A stretch of DNA of 64,000 bases from an uncultured Mycoplasmatota bacterium (GCA_900552495.1 URZY01000007.1:15181-79180); one strand, 5' to 3'. Counted from the first letter of the stretch, positions 36,030 through 45,499 are shown. The notes: generated by a model from the sequence alone, not told the origin. Translations and numbers: made by a program.

Positions 36030-36563
36030 CTATTCACTAATAAATCCATTTCTTTTAAAGAATTCAACATATCCGGCTCTGTCAACCAAGCCATCTACGG
36101 AATCATGAATCTTACCATCACTTACTAATAATAGCATTGGTGTTCCAAACCCTTCAGCAAATATTTCATTTGATGAAATAAATTTAGATTGATCTTCACC
36201 ATCAAAAGCAGATGAATCTAAATAATAAATTTTAAGATCATATTCAAAAGCAATATTCTCCAAAATTGGCTGAGCTATTTGACAATACCCACAAGTTGGA
36301 CTAGCTAACAACACAAGCCTTTTCTTATCAGTCGCATTATATAAATTTAAATAATGATCAACATCTTCAGCCTTAGTAAATTCTTTTCTTTCGTCATCCT
36401 TTACTGAAGCTGCTTCTTGTTGTGCACGAGCTGTTATGTCATCAGAACTACCAGTTTGAACTCCGGTACCTTCTTTTGTAATATTACTAGTTGCAAAAAA
36501 ACATCCAATAACTACAACACATGCAACTATAGCAATTATAATATTAATCTTTTTCTTATCCAT
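36030..36563 (-). CDS. Membrane-anchored thioredoxin-like protein
   Basis: 177 residues with an N-terminal helix (about 6-25), a charged linker, and a thioredoxin fold with the redox motif SPTCGYCQIAQP. It would act outside the membrane in thiol exchange. ATG 36563 has GAGAGG seven bases upstream. An extended -10 (TG-A-TATAAT, TATAAT at 36587-36592) precedes it. Confidence 0.8.
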   Translation of the reverse strand: MDKKKINIIIAIVACVVVIGCFFATSNITKEGTGVQTGSSDDITARAQQEAASVKDDERKEFTKAEDVDHYLNLYNATDKKRLVLLASPTCGYCQIAQPILENIAFEYDLKIYYLDSSAFDGEDQSKFISSNEIFAEGFGTPMLLLVSDGKIHDSVDGLVDRAGYVEFFKRNGFISE

Positions 36564-36638
36564 AATCATACCTCTCTCCCACAATCATTATATCATACTT
36601 TAACAACAAATAAATAGAAATTAATAAATAATTAGTTT

Positions 36639-38498
36639 CTACTTCTTCATAATCATTGCTCCGCGACCAGCTAATATATTTCTATTAGTTTTCTTCAGAG
36701 TATAAACAACTTCCGCATCACCATACTCCTCAGGAATATCAACTAAAACATCGTCGTCTGTTGCATTAACCATAACTAACATCTTTTTATCATCATTTAC
36801 CCTTTCAAACATTAAGTAATCTTTATTCAATTTTAATATATTAGTTTTCGCCTTTTTTAGAAATTGATTTGACATTTTAACTTTACCAATCTCCGTAAAA
36901 AATTCTATTAAATCTCCATCTTCTTTTCCCCAAGGAAATGGTTTTCGATTGGCTAAATTCCCTAATCCTTCTATTCCCGCTTCATCACCATAAAAAATTG
37001 TAAAGTTTCCAGGTAAAAAAGCTAATGCAATAGCATAAGTCTTATATAATTCCTTAGCCTTTTCATACTCTTCACTTGATAATTGATAATCCATACAATA
37101 GTCATGATTTTGTTCATTAACAGGATTCCAATACCAAGGGCTGCTTTCTGAAAACTCTTTATTTGGTGCAAAAACATTTAATGGTCTTGTAATATCATGG
37201 GTTGAAGTTGAATTAAGAGCAGAATTTAATGTTTCATCAGCGAACTCTGTCATTAAATCGTTCAATGTCCACTCTAACTTTTGTACATCACCACATTTAA
37301 TATATCTAATTAAAGCATCCATCAACATATAATTCATAAAACTATGTAGTCCACGTCCATTACCTAAGCAATCTTTCTCTGAACGCATCGCATTATGCCA
37401 AAATTCACCTACTATAAAACCATCCTTCTTATTACGCATAACGGCATAGTAAACAGCTCTTAAGAATTCATCATCAAGATTTGGATCATCCGCAACATCT
37501 ATCCGTAATCCATCTATTCCTAAATTAAACCACTGATCAATTATTCCCCCTTGACCAGTAATATATCTTTTCCATTCTGGGCTACTACAATCACAAACTA
37601 TTAAGTTAGGCATATTCCACCAATTAAGAAAAACATTTTCGCCCTTTTCCTTATCATAAACCATTTTATAAAAAGATCTATATTTTGATTGTTCACTTTG
37701 ATAAGCTCCCACCTCTGGAAACGAATTATATTCATTAAAATATCTACTGTCACTACCAGTATGATTAAATACAACATCAAGGATGACCTTAATTCCTCTC
37801 TTATGAGCCTCTTCACATAGTTCCTTTAAATCATCTTCGCTTCCTTTATATGGATCAATCTTCTCATAATCAGATGTGTCATACCCATGATTTGACTGTG
37901 AAAAAGAGACCGGGCTTAAATATAGAATTTCTGTTCCAAATTGCTTAATATAATCCAATTTATCTGTAATTCCCTTTAAGTCTCCCCCATAAAAATCAAT
38001 ATTCCAAAATTTATCAGTAGAATGATATTTAGGCAATTTCTCATCCCAAGACTTATGAATTACTCTTCTTGGCATCTCCTTTAAAGGTTTGTTACTGCCC
38101 CTATTAAAACGATCGACAAACACATGATAAACAATAGCTCCTTGGGCCCAATCCGGCACACTAAAATCAACTGGCATTTTAAACATTTCTTCACGATAAA
38201 CATCATTGTCTACTATCTTTTTATTTTTAATAAAACATTGTTTACCATCTAACTGATATGAAAAAAAATACCGATAATTAGTTCTTCTTTCCAAAAAAAT
38301 ATCACTTTCAAAGTAAACATTTTCTAAATCATTTTCTTTATGTTTTATTTGATAACTCCTTCGTCCCCTCTCGTTCTCAACTGTAAAATACACATTATCA
38401 TACCAACCTATTTTGGGCACTGTTATCTTAATTCTATAATTAATACCATCTGGCAACTCTTCAATGGGTGTAATCTCATATATAGCATTTCCACTCAT
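36639..38498 (-). CDS. GH13 alpha-glucan hydrolase, neopullulanase/cyclomaltodextrinase-like
   Basis: 619 residues. An N-terminal beta domain (about 1-110, CBM34-like) precedes the (beta/alpha)8 catalytic domain with all GH13 regions: DVVFNH, GLRIDVADD (nucleophile Asp), VGEFW (acid/base Glu) and STSTHD. A C-terminal beta domain ends the protein. There is no signal peptide, so it probably acts on imported maltodextrins. ATG 38498 follows GAGGGA. Exact specificity cannot be told. Confidence 0.9.
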   Translation of the reverse strand: MSGNAIYEITPIEELPDGINYRIKITVPKIGWYDNVYFTVENERGRRSYQIKHKENDLENVYFESDIFLERRTNYRYFFSYQLDGKQCFIKNKKIVDNDVYREEMFKMPVDFSVPDWAQGAIVYHVFVDRFNRGSNKPLKEMPRRVIHKSWDEKLPKYHSTDKFWNIDFYGGDLKGITDKLDYIKQFGTEILYLSPVSFSQSNHGYDTSDYEKIDPYKGSEDDLKELCEEAHKRGIKVILDVVFNHTGSDSRYFNEYNSFPEVGAYQSEQSKYRSFYKMVYDKEKGENVFLNWWNMPNLIVCDCSSPEWKRYITGQGGIIDQWFNLGIDGLRIDVADDPNLDDEFLRAVYYAVMRNKKDGFIVGEFWHNAMRSEKDCLGNGRGLHSFMNYMLMDALIRYIKCGDVQKLEWTLNDLMTEFADETLNSALNSTSTHDITRPLNVFAPNKEFSESSPWYWNPVNEQNHDYCMDYQLSSEEYEKAKELYKTYAIALAFLPGNFTIFYGDEAGIEGLGNLANRKPFPWGKEDGDLIEFFTEIGKVKMSNQFLKKAKTNILKLNKDYLMFERVNDDKKMLVMVNATDDDVLVDIPEEYGDAEVVYTLKKTNRNILAGRGAMIMKK

Positions 38499-38583
38499 AT
38501 CAACATCCCTCACCTACTATAAGTATAACAAAAAAGAACTAAAAATAACACTAATTGACATCAACTTAACAATATAAAAAAAA

Positions 38584-39024
38584 TTATAAATCACATCTTC
38601 TTCGATTTATAATTTTCTCTTTTCTATTTTTATTTTGGCGTAGCTTATCATTAACTTCTTTACTACTTTTCTCTTTCATTCTCTTAGTATAAGTAAGATC
38701 ACTCTCTGGCATTTCTAAAGGCGCAACTAAACTATCATCAATAAAAGTTTTTCTCTTAAATTCTTCTAAATCAGATAAAGACAATAACGTTTCATCAAAA
38801 CATTGAACAATATCATTTTGAACACCCATAAACTTAATAATCTGCTGTAAATTTTTATATTCCTCAAAACTATAAAAGCGCAATATTTTATCAAAACAAT
38901 GAAATTCATTATCAACATGAACATAACTAATTCCTTTTTGGCATAACATCGTCTCAAAAACATCTGAAACCATTAAAACATCACTAACTACATAATTGTA
39001 GACTCTTCTCTGTTTTTTTTCCAT
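38584..39024 (-). CDS. Hypothetical protein linked to ABC-F gene
   Basis: 146 residues, soluble; the last 40 are strongly basic (KNRKEKIINRRR), suggesting nucleic acid or ribosome contact. It starts three bases after the ABC-F stop, so it is translated from the same message. No family recognised. Confidence 0.65.
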   Translation of the reverse strand: MEKKQRRVYNYVVSDVLMVSDVFETMLCQKGISYVHVDNEFHCFDKILRFYSFEEYKNLQQIIKFMGVQNDIVQCFDETLLSLSDLEEFKRKTFIDDSLVAPLEMPESDLTYTKRMKEKSSKEVNDKLRQNKNRKEKIINRRRCDL

Positions 39025-39027
39025 ATT

Positions 39028-40614
39028 CTATTGTTCTCTTTCTAAATATTCTTCATATGGAATACTTCTATCAACAATATGACCATCTTCTAAAATTTCA
39101 ATTACACGATTAGTAACTGTATTATTAAGTTCATAATCACGAGAAGTAAATAACACTTCCCCTTGAAAATTAACTAATCCTTTATTCAAAGATGTAATAC
39201 TTTCAAGATCTAAATGGTTTGTTGGTTCATCTAATATTAGGAAATTTGGATTTTCAAGCATCATCTTCGACAACATACATCTTGCTTTTTCTCCTCCGGA
39301 TAAAACATTTACTTTCTTAAAAACATCCTCACCCGAAAATAACATTCTCCCTAGGAAGCCACGTAAAATTGTTTCATCTTTTATATCATAATACTGTCCA
39401 ATCCATTCCATAATGTTTTTATCAGTATTAAAATATTCATTATTATCCTGTGGTAAATACGCTGGGTTAATAGTTTTTCCCCACTCGATACTACCACTAT
39501 CATATTTTTCTTTTCCCATTAAAATATTAAATAAAGTAGTTTTAACCATATCATCTTGAGCTATAAAAGTAATTTTATCACCTTTTAAAATAGTAAACGA
39601 TACTTTATCTAAAATTGTTTTTCCATCTACTATCTTAGTCAAATTTTCTACTTTTAATATTTCTTTCCCTGCCGGCTTCTCAATTTTAAAATCAATATAT
39701 GGATATTTTCTTGATGAAGGAATAATTTCATCCAACTGAATCTTCTCTAACATCTTCTTACGTGATGTTGCTTGCTTACTCTTAGAAGCATTAGCTGAAA
39801 ATCTCGCAATAAATGACTGTAATTCCTTTATTTTTTCTTCTTTTTTCTTATTAGATTCTTTCATTTGTCTCTGTAATAATTCACTTGACTCATACCAGAA
39901 ATCATAATTACCTACATACAACTTAATCTTCCCATAATCAATATCAGCAATATGAGTACAAACCTTATTTAAAAAGTGACGGTCATGAGAAACAATAATA
40001 ACTGTATTATCAAAGTTAATTAAAAATTCTTCTAACCAACGAATAGCTTCTAAGTCCAAACTGTTAGTTGGCTCATCTAACAATAAAATATCAGGATTCC
40101 CAAACAAAGCTTGAGCTAATAAAACCTTTACACGTTCTTTAACAGGAAGTTCTCCCATCGTCATATAATGATGTTCAACATCAACACCTAAATTACTTAA
40201 TAATTGAGCGGCATCTGGTTCAGCATTCCAACCATCAAGTTCCATAAACTCTGCCTCAAGTTCTGCCAAACGCATACCATCTTCATCACTAAACTCAGTC
40301 TGTTGATACATTCTATCTTTTTCTTCCATTATTTTATACAATTTATCATTACCCATAATAACAACATCAATCACTCTTTTATCATCATATTGATAATGAT
40401 CTTGTCTCAAAAAAGATAATCTCTCATCTTTCGAAATTACAACTTCACCTGTCGTTGTTTCTACCTCTCCTGATAAGATTTTTAAAAATGTTGATTTCCC
40501 TGATCCATTAGCTCCTATTAATCCATAGCAATTACCATTAGTAAATTTTATATTGACTTCGTCAAATAAAGTCCTCTTCCCAAATTTTAAACTAACATTA
40601 TTAACCTGTATCAC
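39028..40614 (-). CDS. ABC-F family ATPase
   Basis: 528 residues with two ABC domains: Walker A GANGSGKST and a second P-loop-like region, Walker B LLLDEPTNSLD and LILDEPTNHLD, and a charged linker between them. ABC-F proteins act on ribosomes, some as translation factors and some as antibiotic protection factors. The second P-loop (FIAQDDMVKTTLF) lacks the canonical Gly-Lys-Ser/Thr, which is unusual. GTG 40614, six bases after GAGGTG, begins MIQVNNVSLKFG as in YbiT-like members. Confidence 0.88.
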   Translation of the reverse strand: MIQVNNVSLKFGKRTLFDEVNIKFTNGNCYGLIGANGSGKSTFLKILSGEVETTTGEVVISKDERLSFLRQDHYQYDDKRVIDVVIMGNDKLYKIMEEKDRMYQQTEFSDEDGMRLAELEAEFMELDGWNAEPDAAQLLSNLGVDVEHHYMTMGELPVKERVKVLLAQALFGNPDILLLDEPTNSLDLEAIRWLEEFLINFDNTVIIVSHDRHFLNKVCTHIADIDYGKIKLYVGNYDFWYESSELLQRQMKESNKKKEEKIKELQSFIARFSANASKSKQATSRKKMLEKIQLDEIIPSSRKYPYIDFKIEKPAGKEILKVENLTKIVDGKTILDKVSFTILKGDKITFIAQDDMVKTTLFNILMGKEKYDSGSIEWGKTINPAYLPQDNNEYFNTDKNIMEWIGQYYDIKDETILRGFLGRMLFSGEDVFKKVNVLSGGEKARCMLSKMMLENPNFLILDEPTNHLDLESITSLNKGLVNFQGEVLFTSRDYELNNTVTNRVIEILEDGHIVDRSIPYEEYLEREQ

Positions 40615-40678
40615 TTTTATCACCTCATATATCAAATCCATCTTATTTTACCAAAAAATAAAAGAAATGACAAGGCTT

Positions 40679-41347
40679 CTATTTTGTCATTCTTTTAATG
40701 TGCTGTTTAATCGATTCAGAACCAGTCGCCATCTCCCTCATTTGCCAACTTAAACACTCCGACTCATCATAATTGCTATCATATTTTCTTTTCTTTGCTT
40801 TACTAATCTTAACTAATCCAAATAAATCATCTAATACAAATGTATTTAATTGTGAAATATTATTTCTATAAATCTCCCTCTCATGTGTATTTCTCCGAAA
40901 TGTAAAACTTCCTGGATCACAAAAATACAAAGAGCCATCATATAACATATTATCTAAATTAAAATCATCAACATCCACCCCATTATCAGCAAGTAATCGC
41001 ATATCATCTTCCAAAATTTCCAACTCATCTAAAAAATGTTCCATTTCCATATTTAAAATTGCATTTCTTGAACATTTTCTAATAAACTTTGTAGTATAAC
41101 CTTTAAATTCCGAATTTTCTGGAATTCTTATTATTTTTCTAGGTAATAATACTCTTTTCGTTGGAATAGTTGTTAATTTAACTACCTCTTCTTCACTCAG
41201 TCTATATTTCATACAATAATCTTTATACAATTTCAAGGCCTCATCTCTATATTGAAACACTTCCGCTTCTGTACCCTCATCAATAAACATATAATCTAAT
41301 TCATCATCACTAAATTCAACTTCATCTCTATCAATCAATAATTTCAT
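40679..41347 (-). CDS. Protein-kinase-like fold protein
   Basis: 222 residues. EGTEAEVFQYRDEALKLYK resembles the glycine loop and Lys of kinase folds, and DFNLDNMLYDGSLYFCDPGSF carries D-x4-N and a DPG in place of DFG. These suggest a small aminoglycoside-phosphotransferase-like or kinase-like enzyme. The N-lobe is very short, so activity is uncertain. ATG 41347 follows GGAGGGG. Confidence 0.6.
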   Translation of the reverse strand: MKLLIDRDEVEFSDDELDYMFIDEGTEAEVFQYRDEALKLYKDYCMKYRLSEEEVVKLTTIPTKRVLLPRKIIRIPENSEFKGYTTKFIRKCSRNAILNMEMEHFLDELEILEDDMRLLADNGVDVDDFNLDNMLYDGSLYFCDPGSFTFRRNTHEREIYRNNISQLNTFVLDDLFGLVKISKAKKRKYDSNYDESECLSWQMREMATGSESIKQHIKRMTK

Positions 41348-41375
41348 TAGGAACCCCTCCCTCAATTGTTCAAAT

Positions 41376-41384
41376 ATTATACCA
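41376..41384 (-). promoter_or_regulatory. Extended -10 promoter of kinase-like gene
   Basis: TG-G-TATAAT on the minus strand (TATAAT at 41376-41381), about 30 bases before the start. Confidence 0.55.
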
Positions 41385-41416
41385 CAAAATGAGAAAAAAA
41401 GCAAAAAAAAAGAGTT

Positions 41417-42013
41417 TTACCCCTTATAAAACACAGATACTATTTTAGCAAATTCATATAAAATAATGTCACTCTTATTCATAGCAAAACTCTTCCCCAT
41501 CGCTTTTCCGCCAATAGTAAGCGAAGCTACTATAGCTGCTATTGTTAAATTAACAAACAGTAAATCTACCTTCATTACATTTGCCAAACAAGCTGCAATT
41601 GTCGTCGCAGCCGCACCAGAAATAATTCCACAGATATCACCAATTACATCATTACAAAAACTCGATACCTTATCAGCATTTTTTTTAAATTTAACCGCAA
41701 CATTTGCTCCTCTAACTTGTCTAGCATTCATAGAATGAAAAACCTTTTCGTCAGCACTATTAACAGCAACTCCAATAATATCAAAAATAATACCAATCAC
41801 AATAAATAATAAAGTTATTAAAATTCCAATCCAAATATTTAAATTTGGAATAGTCATCTGTGAAACAAATGATAAAGAAAATGAAATCACAAAAGCCATT
41901 ACTACTATCTTTACTATCCATTTAACATCAACATGTTCTTTCTTAACTTTTTCTTTTCTTCTTGTTTGTACTATTAAGTTCTCTAATTCCTCATTTTTTT
42001 TCTTTTTAAACAT
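41417..42013 (-). CDS. Membrane protein, DUF21/CorB-like
   Basis: 198 residues: a basic N-terminus, four or five helices, and the loop VAVNSADEKVFHSMNARQVRGA, which resembles the CNNM/DUF21 core of CorB-type proteins but without CBS or CorC domains. Ion transport is possible, not shown. ATG 42013 follows GAGGTATAA. It lies just downstream of the large RNA gene. Confidence 0.6.
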   Translation of the reverse strand: MFKKKKNEELENLIVQTRRKEKVKKEHVDVKWIVKIVVMAFVISFSLSFVSQMTIPNLNIWIGILITLLFIVIGIIFDIIGVAVNSADEKVFHSMNARQVRGANVAVKFKKNADKVSSFCNDVIGDICGIISGAAATTIAACLANVMKVDLLFVNLTIAAIVASLTIGGKAMGKSFAMNKSDIILYEFAKIVSVFYKG

Positions 42014-42040
42014 TTCTTTTATACCTCTTAATCTTAACAA

Positions 42041-42066
42041 TTAAAAAAGTAGTTCAAGACTACTTT
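42041..42066 (-). terminator. Terminator of the large ncRNA
   Basis: AAAGTAGT/ACTACTTT with a five-base loop and a T-rich tail on the minus strand. Confidence 0.85.
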
Positions 42067-42668
42067 AAACACTAATTAATTGTATGGCTGTCATTGTAGT
42101 AAACTCTGAGCCTTAGGTCAAGTAGAATTTCTCTGATTTCAACACTATCGTTACCAATAATGCGGTTCCCCTTTACTGAAATCAATATGCCGTCTCCGTG
42201 CATACAACTTGATCACCACTTAGTGCCCACTGCAATCCTATAATGAACTACACCCTAGGAGATTTCCCCACCAACACTTTACTTCTAATTCTTTTTTGCA
42301 ATAGAAATTTCAAAACGCAATGCTTTCTTTAGGTGGCCGCCTAAACAAAGTAAGATCATTTATCCCAATACTATCACTCAAGACAGGCTACACTGCACAT
42401 AGCTTGCGCCACAATACAGGTTCTATCCAATCTCGTAACAAATCCATCAGTCTGTACGTATAGGTTTGCTACAAAAACAGGTCTCCACAGACATAGGGTC
42501 GTTGATCGTATGCCATTACGAGCGCCCTATATCTTTCATCTTCAGCATTCACCCCAAACTGGGCGTAAGAAGCAAACACCAAAGGTTTCACAGATATGCC
42601 CTTTAACGATTGTTTAATCTCGTCTTCCTAGTAAAGTAATTGACTAGAATAATGTGCCATCAATTACG
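42043..42668 (-). ncRNA. Large structured non-coding RNA, about 625 nt, unassigned
   Basis: A consensus promoter and a clear terminator bound about 625 bases with no credible ORF on either strand and visibly higher GC than all neighbours. Several long-range helices are evident on the minus strand: GATATAGGG with CCCTATGTC enclosing a CGTA/TACG hairpin; GGT(G)TTTGCT with AGCAAACC; TTTAGG with CCTAAA; TGATTTCA with TGAAATCA. I see no tmRNA tag or tRNA-like ends, no RNase P or SRP core. Size and free-standing nature recall ornate large RNAs such as ROOL or OLE, but I cannot confirm either. Confidence 0.8.
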
Positions 42669-42674
42669 CATTAC

Positions 42675-42703
42675 ATTATATCATGTTACTAACAATTTGT
42701 CAA
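42675..42703 (-). promoter_or_regulatory. Consensus sigma-A promoter of the large ncRNA
   Basis: Perfect TTGACA (42698-42703), 17-base spacer and perfect TATAAT (42675-42680): the strongest promoter in the window. Confidence 0.9.
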
Positions 42704-42724
42704 GGTTCGACCTCTACGTATGCC

Positions 42725-43900
42725 TTAGTTAGTTGTAGATTTTACCTTTATCATTTGACCATCTTTCTTTAATGTAGCTTTAAGCTCCGTTGAAAAATAC
42801 GCTCTTTGATAAGAGCCAAACTCTAAAATATCATCTACATAACTATCATATGGTTTTTCATCAAAAATATTCGCAATTAATATTTCATTATAAAAGTAAG
42901 AAATTCTTGCTGGATCATCAATTTCATACCTTGTCTCAATAACCTTTCTAAAAAGTGGAATAAAACCACTTATAAGTTCTTCTTTTGATAATTTTTCCTC
43001 ATCCTTTTTCAACTCACCATTATATTGCCGCATCATTCTATCAAGCATCACTAAACTCTTATCAACTTCTTCTTCATTCAAAGTAACATTAGCAATACTT
43101 TTACTAATTGCTGACATATCTCCCGTTGAATAAGCCTCTAATACAGCTTCCGGGGAACTGACCTCACACAACATTTTAACAACAGCAACTTCAAAAGGAT
43201 AATTTTTATTTTCTATAAAAGGATTATCTGAAAAATACTCATTTGCCAATAACTCTGTAACGCCTTCCTTAAAATAAGTTGGTAAATTAACTGAATTATC
43301 AGTGGTAAAAATACAATGGATGATTTCATGAAACAAAACCCTAAACTCTGGATCATCAACAAACACACCAATACTGCAATGATCATAATCAAAGACTCCT
43401 TCTGTTCTTCGATCGCTAAAGAAAGGACGTCCTTTATATAAAACCTCCGCATTAAGTAACGCCTTATAACAAGCCTCCTTATTTGCATATGGATTATCTT
43501 TAATTACTTGAATAGCTCTCGCAAAGACCTCTTTTCTGGTCTCATCAAGATTATCATTTTCCAAAATAGCGTTAAATAAGCAATAGTCATCCTCATCTTC
43601 CAACTTAATATCTGTTCCTAATTCCCCATTTATTTTTGAAATCATATTCGAAACTTCGTCTTCAGAAATAACTAATTCATTACCAGAATAAACATTCTCA
43701 TTACTTAACATTCTATCTTTCGGATTGAACATACTATAATTAATATACAAATTAAGAAATAAAAGGGATACCATAAATGTAGAGGCAAGAGAACAAACAA
43801 TCTTCGGACTCTTAAAAATTGTCATCAAAAAATTTTGGTGCGTAACTTCTTCAGATCTTTCTTCATCAACATTAGTTTTATTATCACTATGCATTTTCAT
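42725..43900 (-). CDS. Membrane-anchored zinc-metallopeptidase-like protein
   Basis: 391 residues. One helix at about 33-55, then an extracytoplasmic domain with LFHEIIHCIF (HExxH zinc motif) and a downstream EGVTELLANEYF whose Glu would be the third ligand, as in gluzincins. This supports a cell-surface protease; substrate unknown. RBS GGGGGAG. A second anchored protein of this general plan lies at 46104-47135. Confidence 0.75.
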   Translation of the reverse strand: MKMHSDNKTNVDEERSEEVTHQNFLMTIFKSPKIVCSLASTFMVSLLFLNLYINYSMFNPKDRMLSNENVYSGNELVISEDEVSNMISKINGELGTDIKLEDEDDYCLFNAILENDNLDETRKEVFARAIQVIKDNPYANKEACYKALLNAEVLYKGRPFFSDRRTEGVFDYDHCSIGVFVDDPEFRVLFHEIIHCIFTTDNSVNLPTYFKEGVTELLANEYFSDNPFIENKNYPFEVAVVKMLCEVSSPEAVLEAYSTGDMSAISKSIANVTLNEEEVDKSLVMLDRMMRQYNGELKKDEEKLSKEELISGFIPLFRKVIETRYEIDDPARISYFYNEILIANIFDEKPYDSYVDDILEFGSYQRAYFSTELKATLKKDGQMIKVKSTTN

Positions 43901-43959
43901 TATTTCTCCCCCCTTTTAAATTTTACATATTATAACATACTATTATCTTTTTTTCAAGC

Positions 43960-43983
43960 AAAAAAGACTACCTATAAGTAGTC
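43960..43983 (-). terminator. Terminator of the glucosaminidase gene
   Basis: GACTAC/GTAGTC stem and six T's on the minus strand, overlapping the stop codon. Confidence 0.8.
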
Positions 43984-44639
43984 TAACTATTCTTAATTAT
44001 ATTAACATACCAGTTAATTTTAGTTGGCCAAGTACTTCCTTCTGCATATTTAGGAGCAATCTTCTCTACGGTTGTTAATCCTCGTGAATAATAGTTTTTA
44101 TATAAATTATCAATAAAACCTTTTATTCCTTCATCTAAAGTAGGAAAACTCTTATAGGATCCTCCACCACATCCAGGACTTCCTTTCTGTCCTCCAACAT
44201 TATTACACTGTCTAACTAAACTTGAACATCTTGATCGACAACCTGTCTCATGTAGCATAATAGCTGTTGCTACATATGGATCAACACCTTTTTCCAAGCA
44301 ATAACTAGCAACTAAAGCTCCCTTACCAGCTATATAACCATCTCCAAGATTTCTATCAATCTTTGCTGCCAACTCATCTATCGTTAAATTATCATACACA
44401 ACCTGCTTAGCTGGAATATCAACAGAAACAGGTGCCACTTCCATTTCTATTGCCTCAAAAACCAACTCTTTATTATCGTTATCCTTATCTTTAACATACA
44501 TATTACTAGAAGCAGCCATACTCTTAATATCAACTTCTTCTATACTTAGTGAAGTATCAGTTTGCAATACTATTGCCATTGAAATCATAGCAACACCTAC
44601 TACTATAAGTAGTCCACATATAATTTTCTCTTTTTTCAA
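43983..44639 (-). CDS. Cell-wall glucosaminidase/lysozyme-like protein
   Basis: 218 residues: a signal-anchor helix (about 6-28), a linker, then a lysozyme-fold domain with DPYVATAIMLHETG (catalytic Glu), CNNVGGQKGSPG and FPTLDEGIKGFIDNL, as in GH73-type and related glucosaminidases. It should cut peptidoglycan glycan strands. Start: TTG 44639 lies six bases after GAGGTG, better than GTG 44648. Confidence 0.82.
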   Translation of the reverse strand: MKKEKIICGLLIVVGVAMISMAIVLQTDTSLSIEEVDIKSMAASSNMYVKDKDNDNKELVFEAIEMEVAPVSVDIPAKQVVYDNLTIDELAAKIDRNLGDGYIAGKGALVASYCLEKGVDPYVATAIMLHETGCRSRCSSLVRQCNNVGGQKGSPGCGGGSYKSFPTLDEGIKGFIDNLYKNYYSRGLTTVEKIAPKYAEGSTWPTKINWYVNIIKNS

Positions 44640-44709
44640 AGCAGTCACCTCTTATTGCTTCCCCCACTACATAAATTCTACACTCTTTAAAAAACTTTGT
44701 CAAATTATC

Positions 44710-45339
44710 CTATTTTTGCTTTTTATCAATCGGTACTAGAGCTTTATCAAACTCCATCTCAATAGTGGAACGAAAAGCCAATGACAAACCAATATATTCA
44801 TGAACTCGATCAATATCAACATTAGACCAATTAAATTCCATTGGCCCACATGGCAAATCTTTACTCTTACCATCGGCATATTCTCTAATAAATTCCCGAA
44901 TACTTCGTCCATTTCCTTCCCTAAATGGATGAATATGCAATAATTCACTATAATAAGTTGCTAAAAACACTGCTAAATCGTGCTTTGTATAAACATCTTT
45001 TATTTCTTCCTCCATAGTATCAAATGTATATTGAAGTCGCATATCAATCTCATTAACTGGGGCAAAATAAGAATTATTCTTTTCCATATAAACAGTTCTA
45101 TTTTGACCAGCAAAAGGATAGATATCCGAAAACAAATACTGATGAATAGCTCGCAAATGCTCTACTCCAAATCCCAAATCAATTGGATTTTCTTGTAACT
45201 CAACATTCTTAAAAAAACTTATTGCCACCTCTTTTTCTTTTAATTCCGTAGCATCAGTAATTCCCAACTTATTTTTTAACACATCAGTACCAGGAATAAA
45301 ATACTCGTTCCATCTTCTAGTGTTCTCTTCTTCTGTCAT
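44710..45339 (-). CDS. fic: Fic-family AMP/NMP-transferase toxin
   Basis: 209 residues with the full Fic signature HPFREGNGRSIREFI (catalytic His) and the beta-hairpin flap region. Fic enzymes transfer AMP or other groups to protein hydroxyls. There is no N- or C-terminal inhibitory helix in the protein, so it belongs to class I, where a separate antitoxin supplies it. The ATG at 45339 lies inside the end of the antitoxin gene. Likely cytoplasmic toxin or regulator. Confidence 0.9.
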   Translation of the reverse strand: MTEEENTRRWNEYFIPGTDVLKNKLGITDATELKEKEVAISFFKNVELQENPIDLGFGVEHLRAIHQYLFSDIYPFAGQNRTVYMEKNNSYFAPVNEIDMRLQYTFDTMEEEIKDVYTKHDLAVFLATYYSELLHIHPFREGNGRSIREFIREYADGKSKDLPCGPMEFNWSNVDIDRVHEYIGLSLAFRSTIEMEFDKALVPIDKKQK

Positions 45340-45499
45340 AATTTTCACTACCTTTACTTTTCACTAATACCTGATTATCACTTTCTTTTTGTGAAAAAGA
45401 AGCATTAACCATTTCTAAAATTTCTCCATTAACAATTAACCCATCTGCTTTAAATGAAGCCAAAACATTTAAAACTGGTTTTACACACTCTTTATCCAT
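45317..45499 (-). CDS. VbhA-like Fic antitoxin
   Basis: 60 residues, overlapping the Fic gene by about 23 bases. The helix LNVLASFKADGLIVNGEILEM contains S-x3-D-G, close to the inhibitory motif (S/T)-x3-E-(G/N) of Fic antitoxins, and the following GEI matches VbhA-like proteins. The usual Glu is Asp here. RBS GGATGGTG. Position, size and motif together support the role. Confidence 0.75.
   Translation of the reverse strand: MDKECVKPVLNVLASFKADGLIVNGEILEMVNASFSQKESDNQVLVKSKGSENYDRRREH

Noticed and set aside
42041..42703. tmRNA, RNase P RNA or SRP RNA for the large RNA gene
   Set aside because: There is no tRNA-like end with CCA, no tag ORF, no RNase P core sequence and no SRP hairpin; the length is too great for each.
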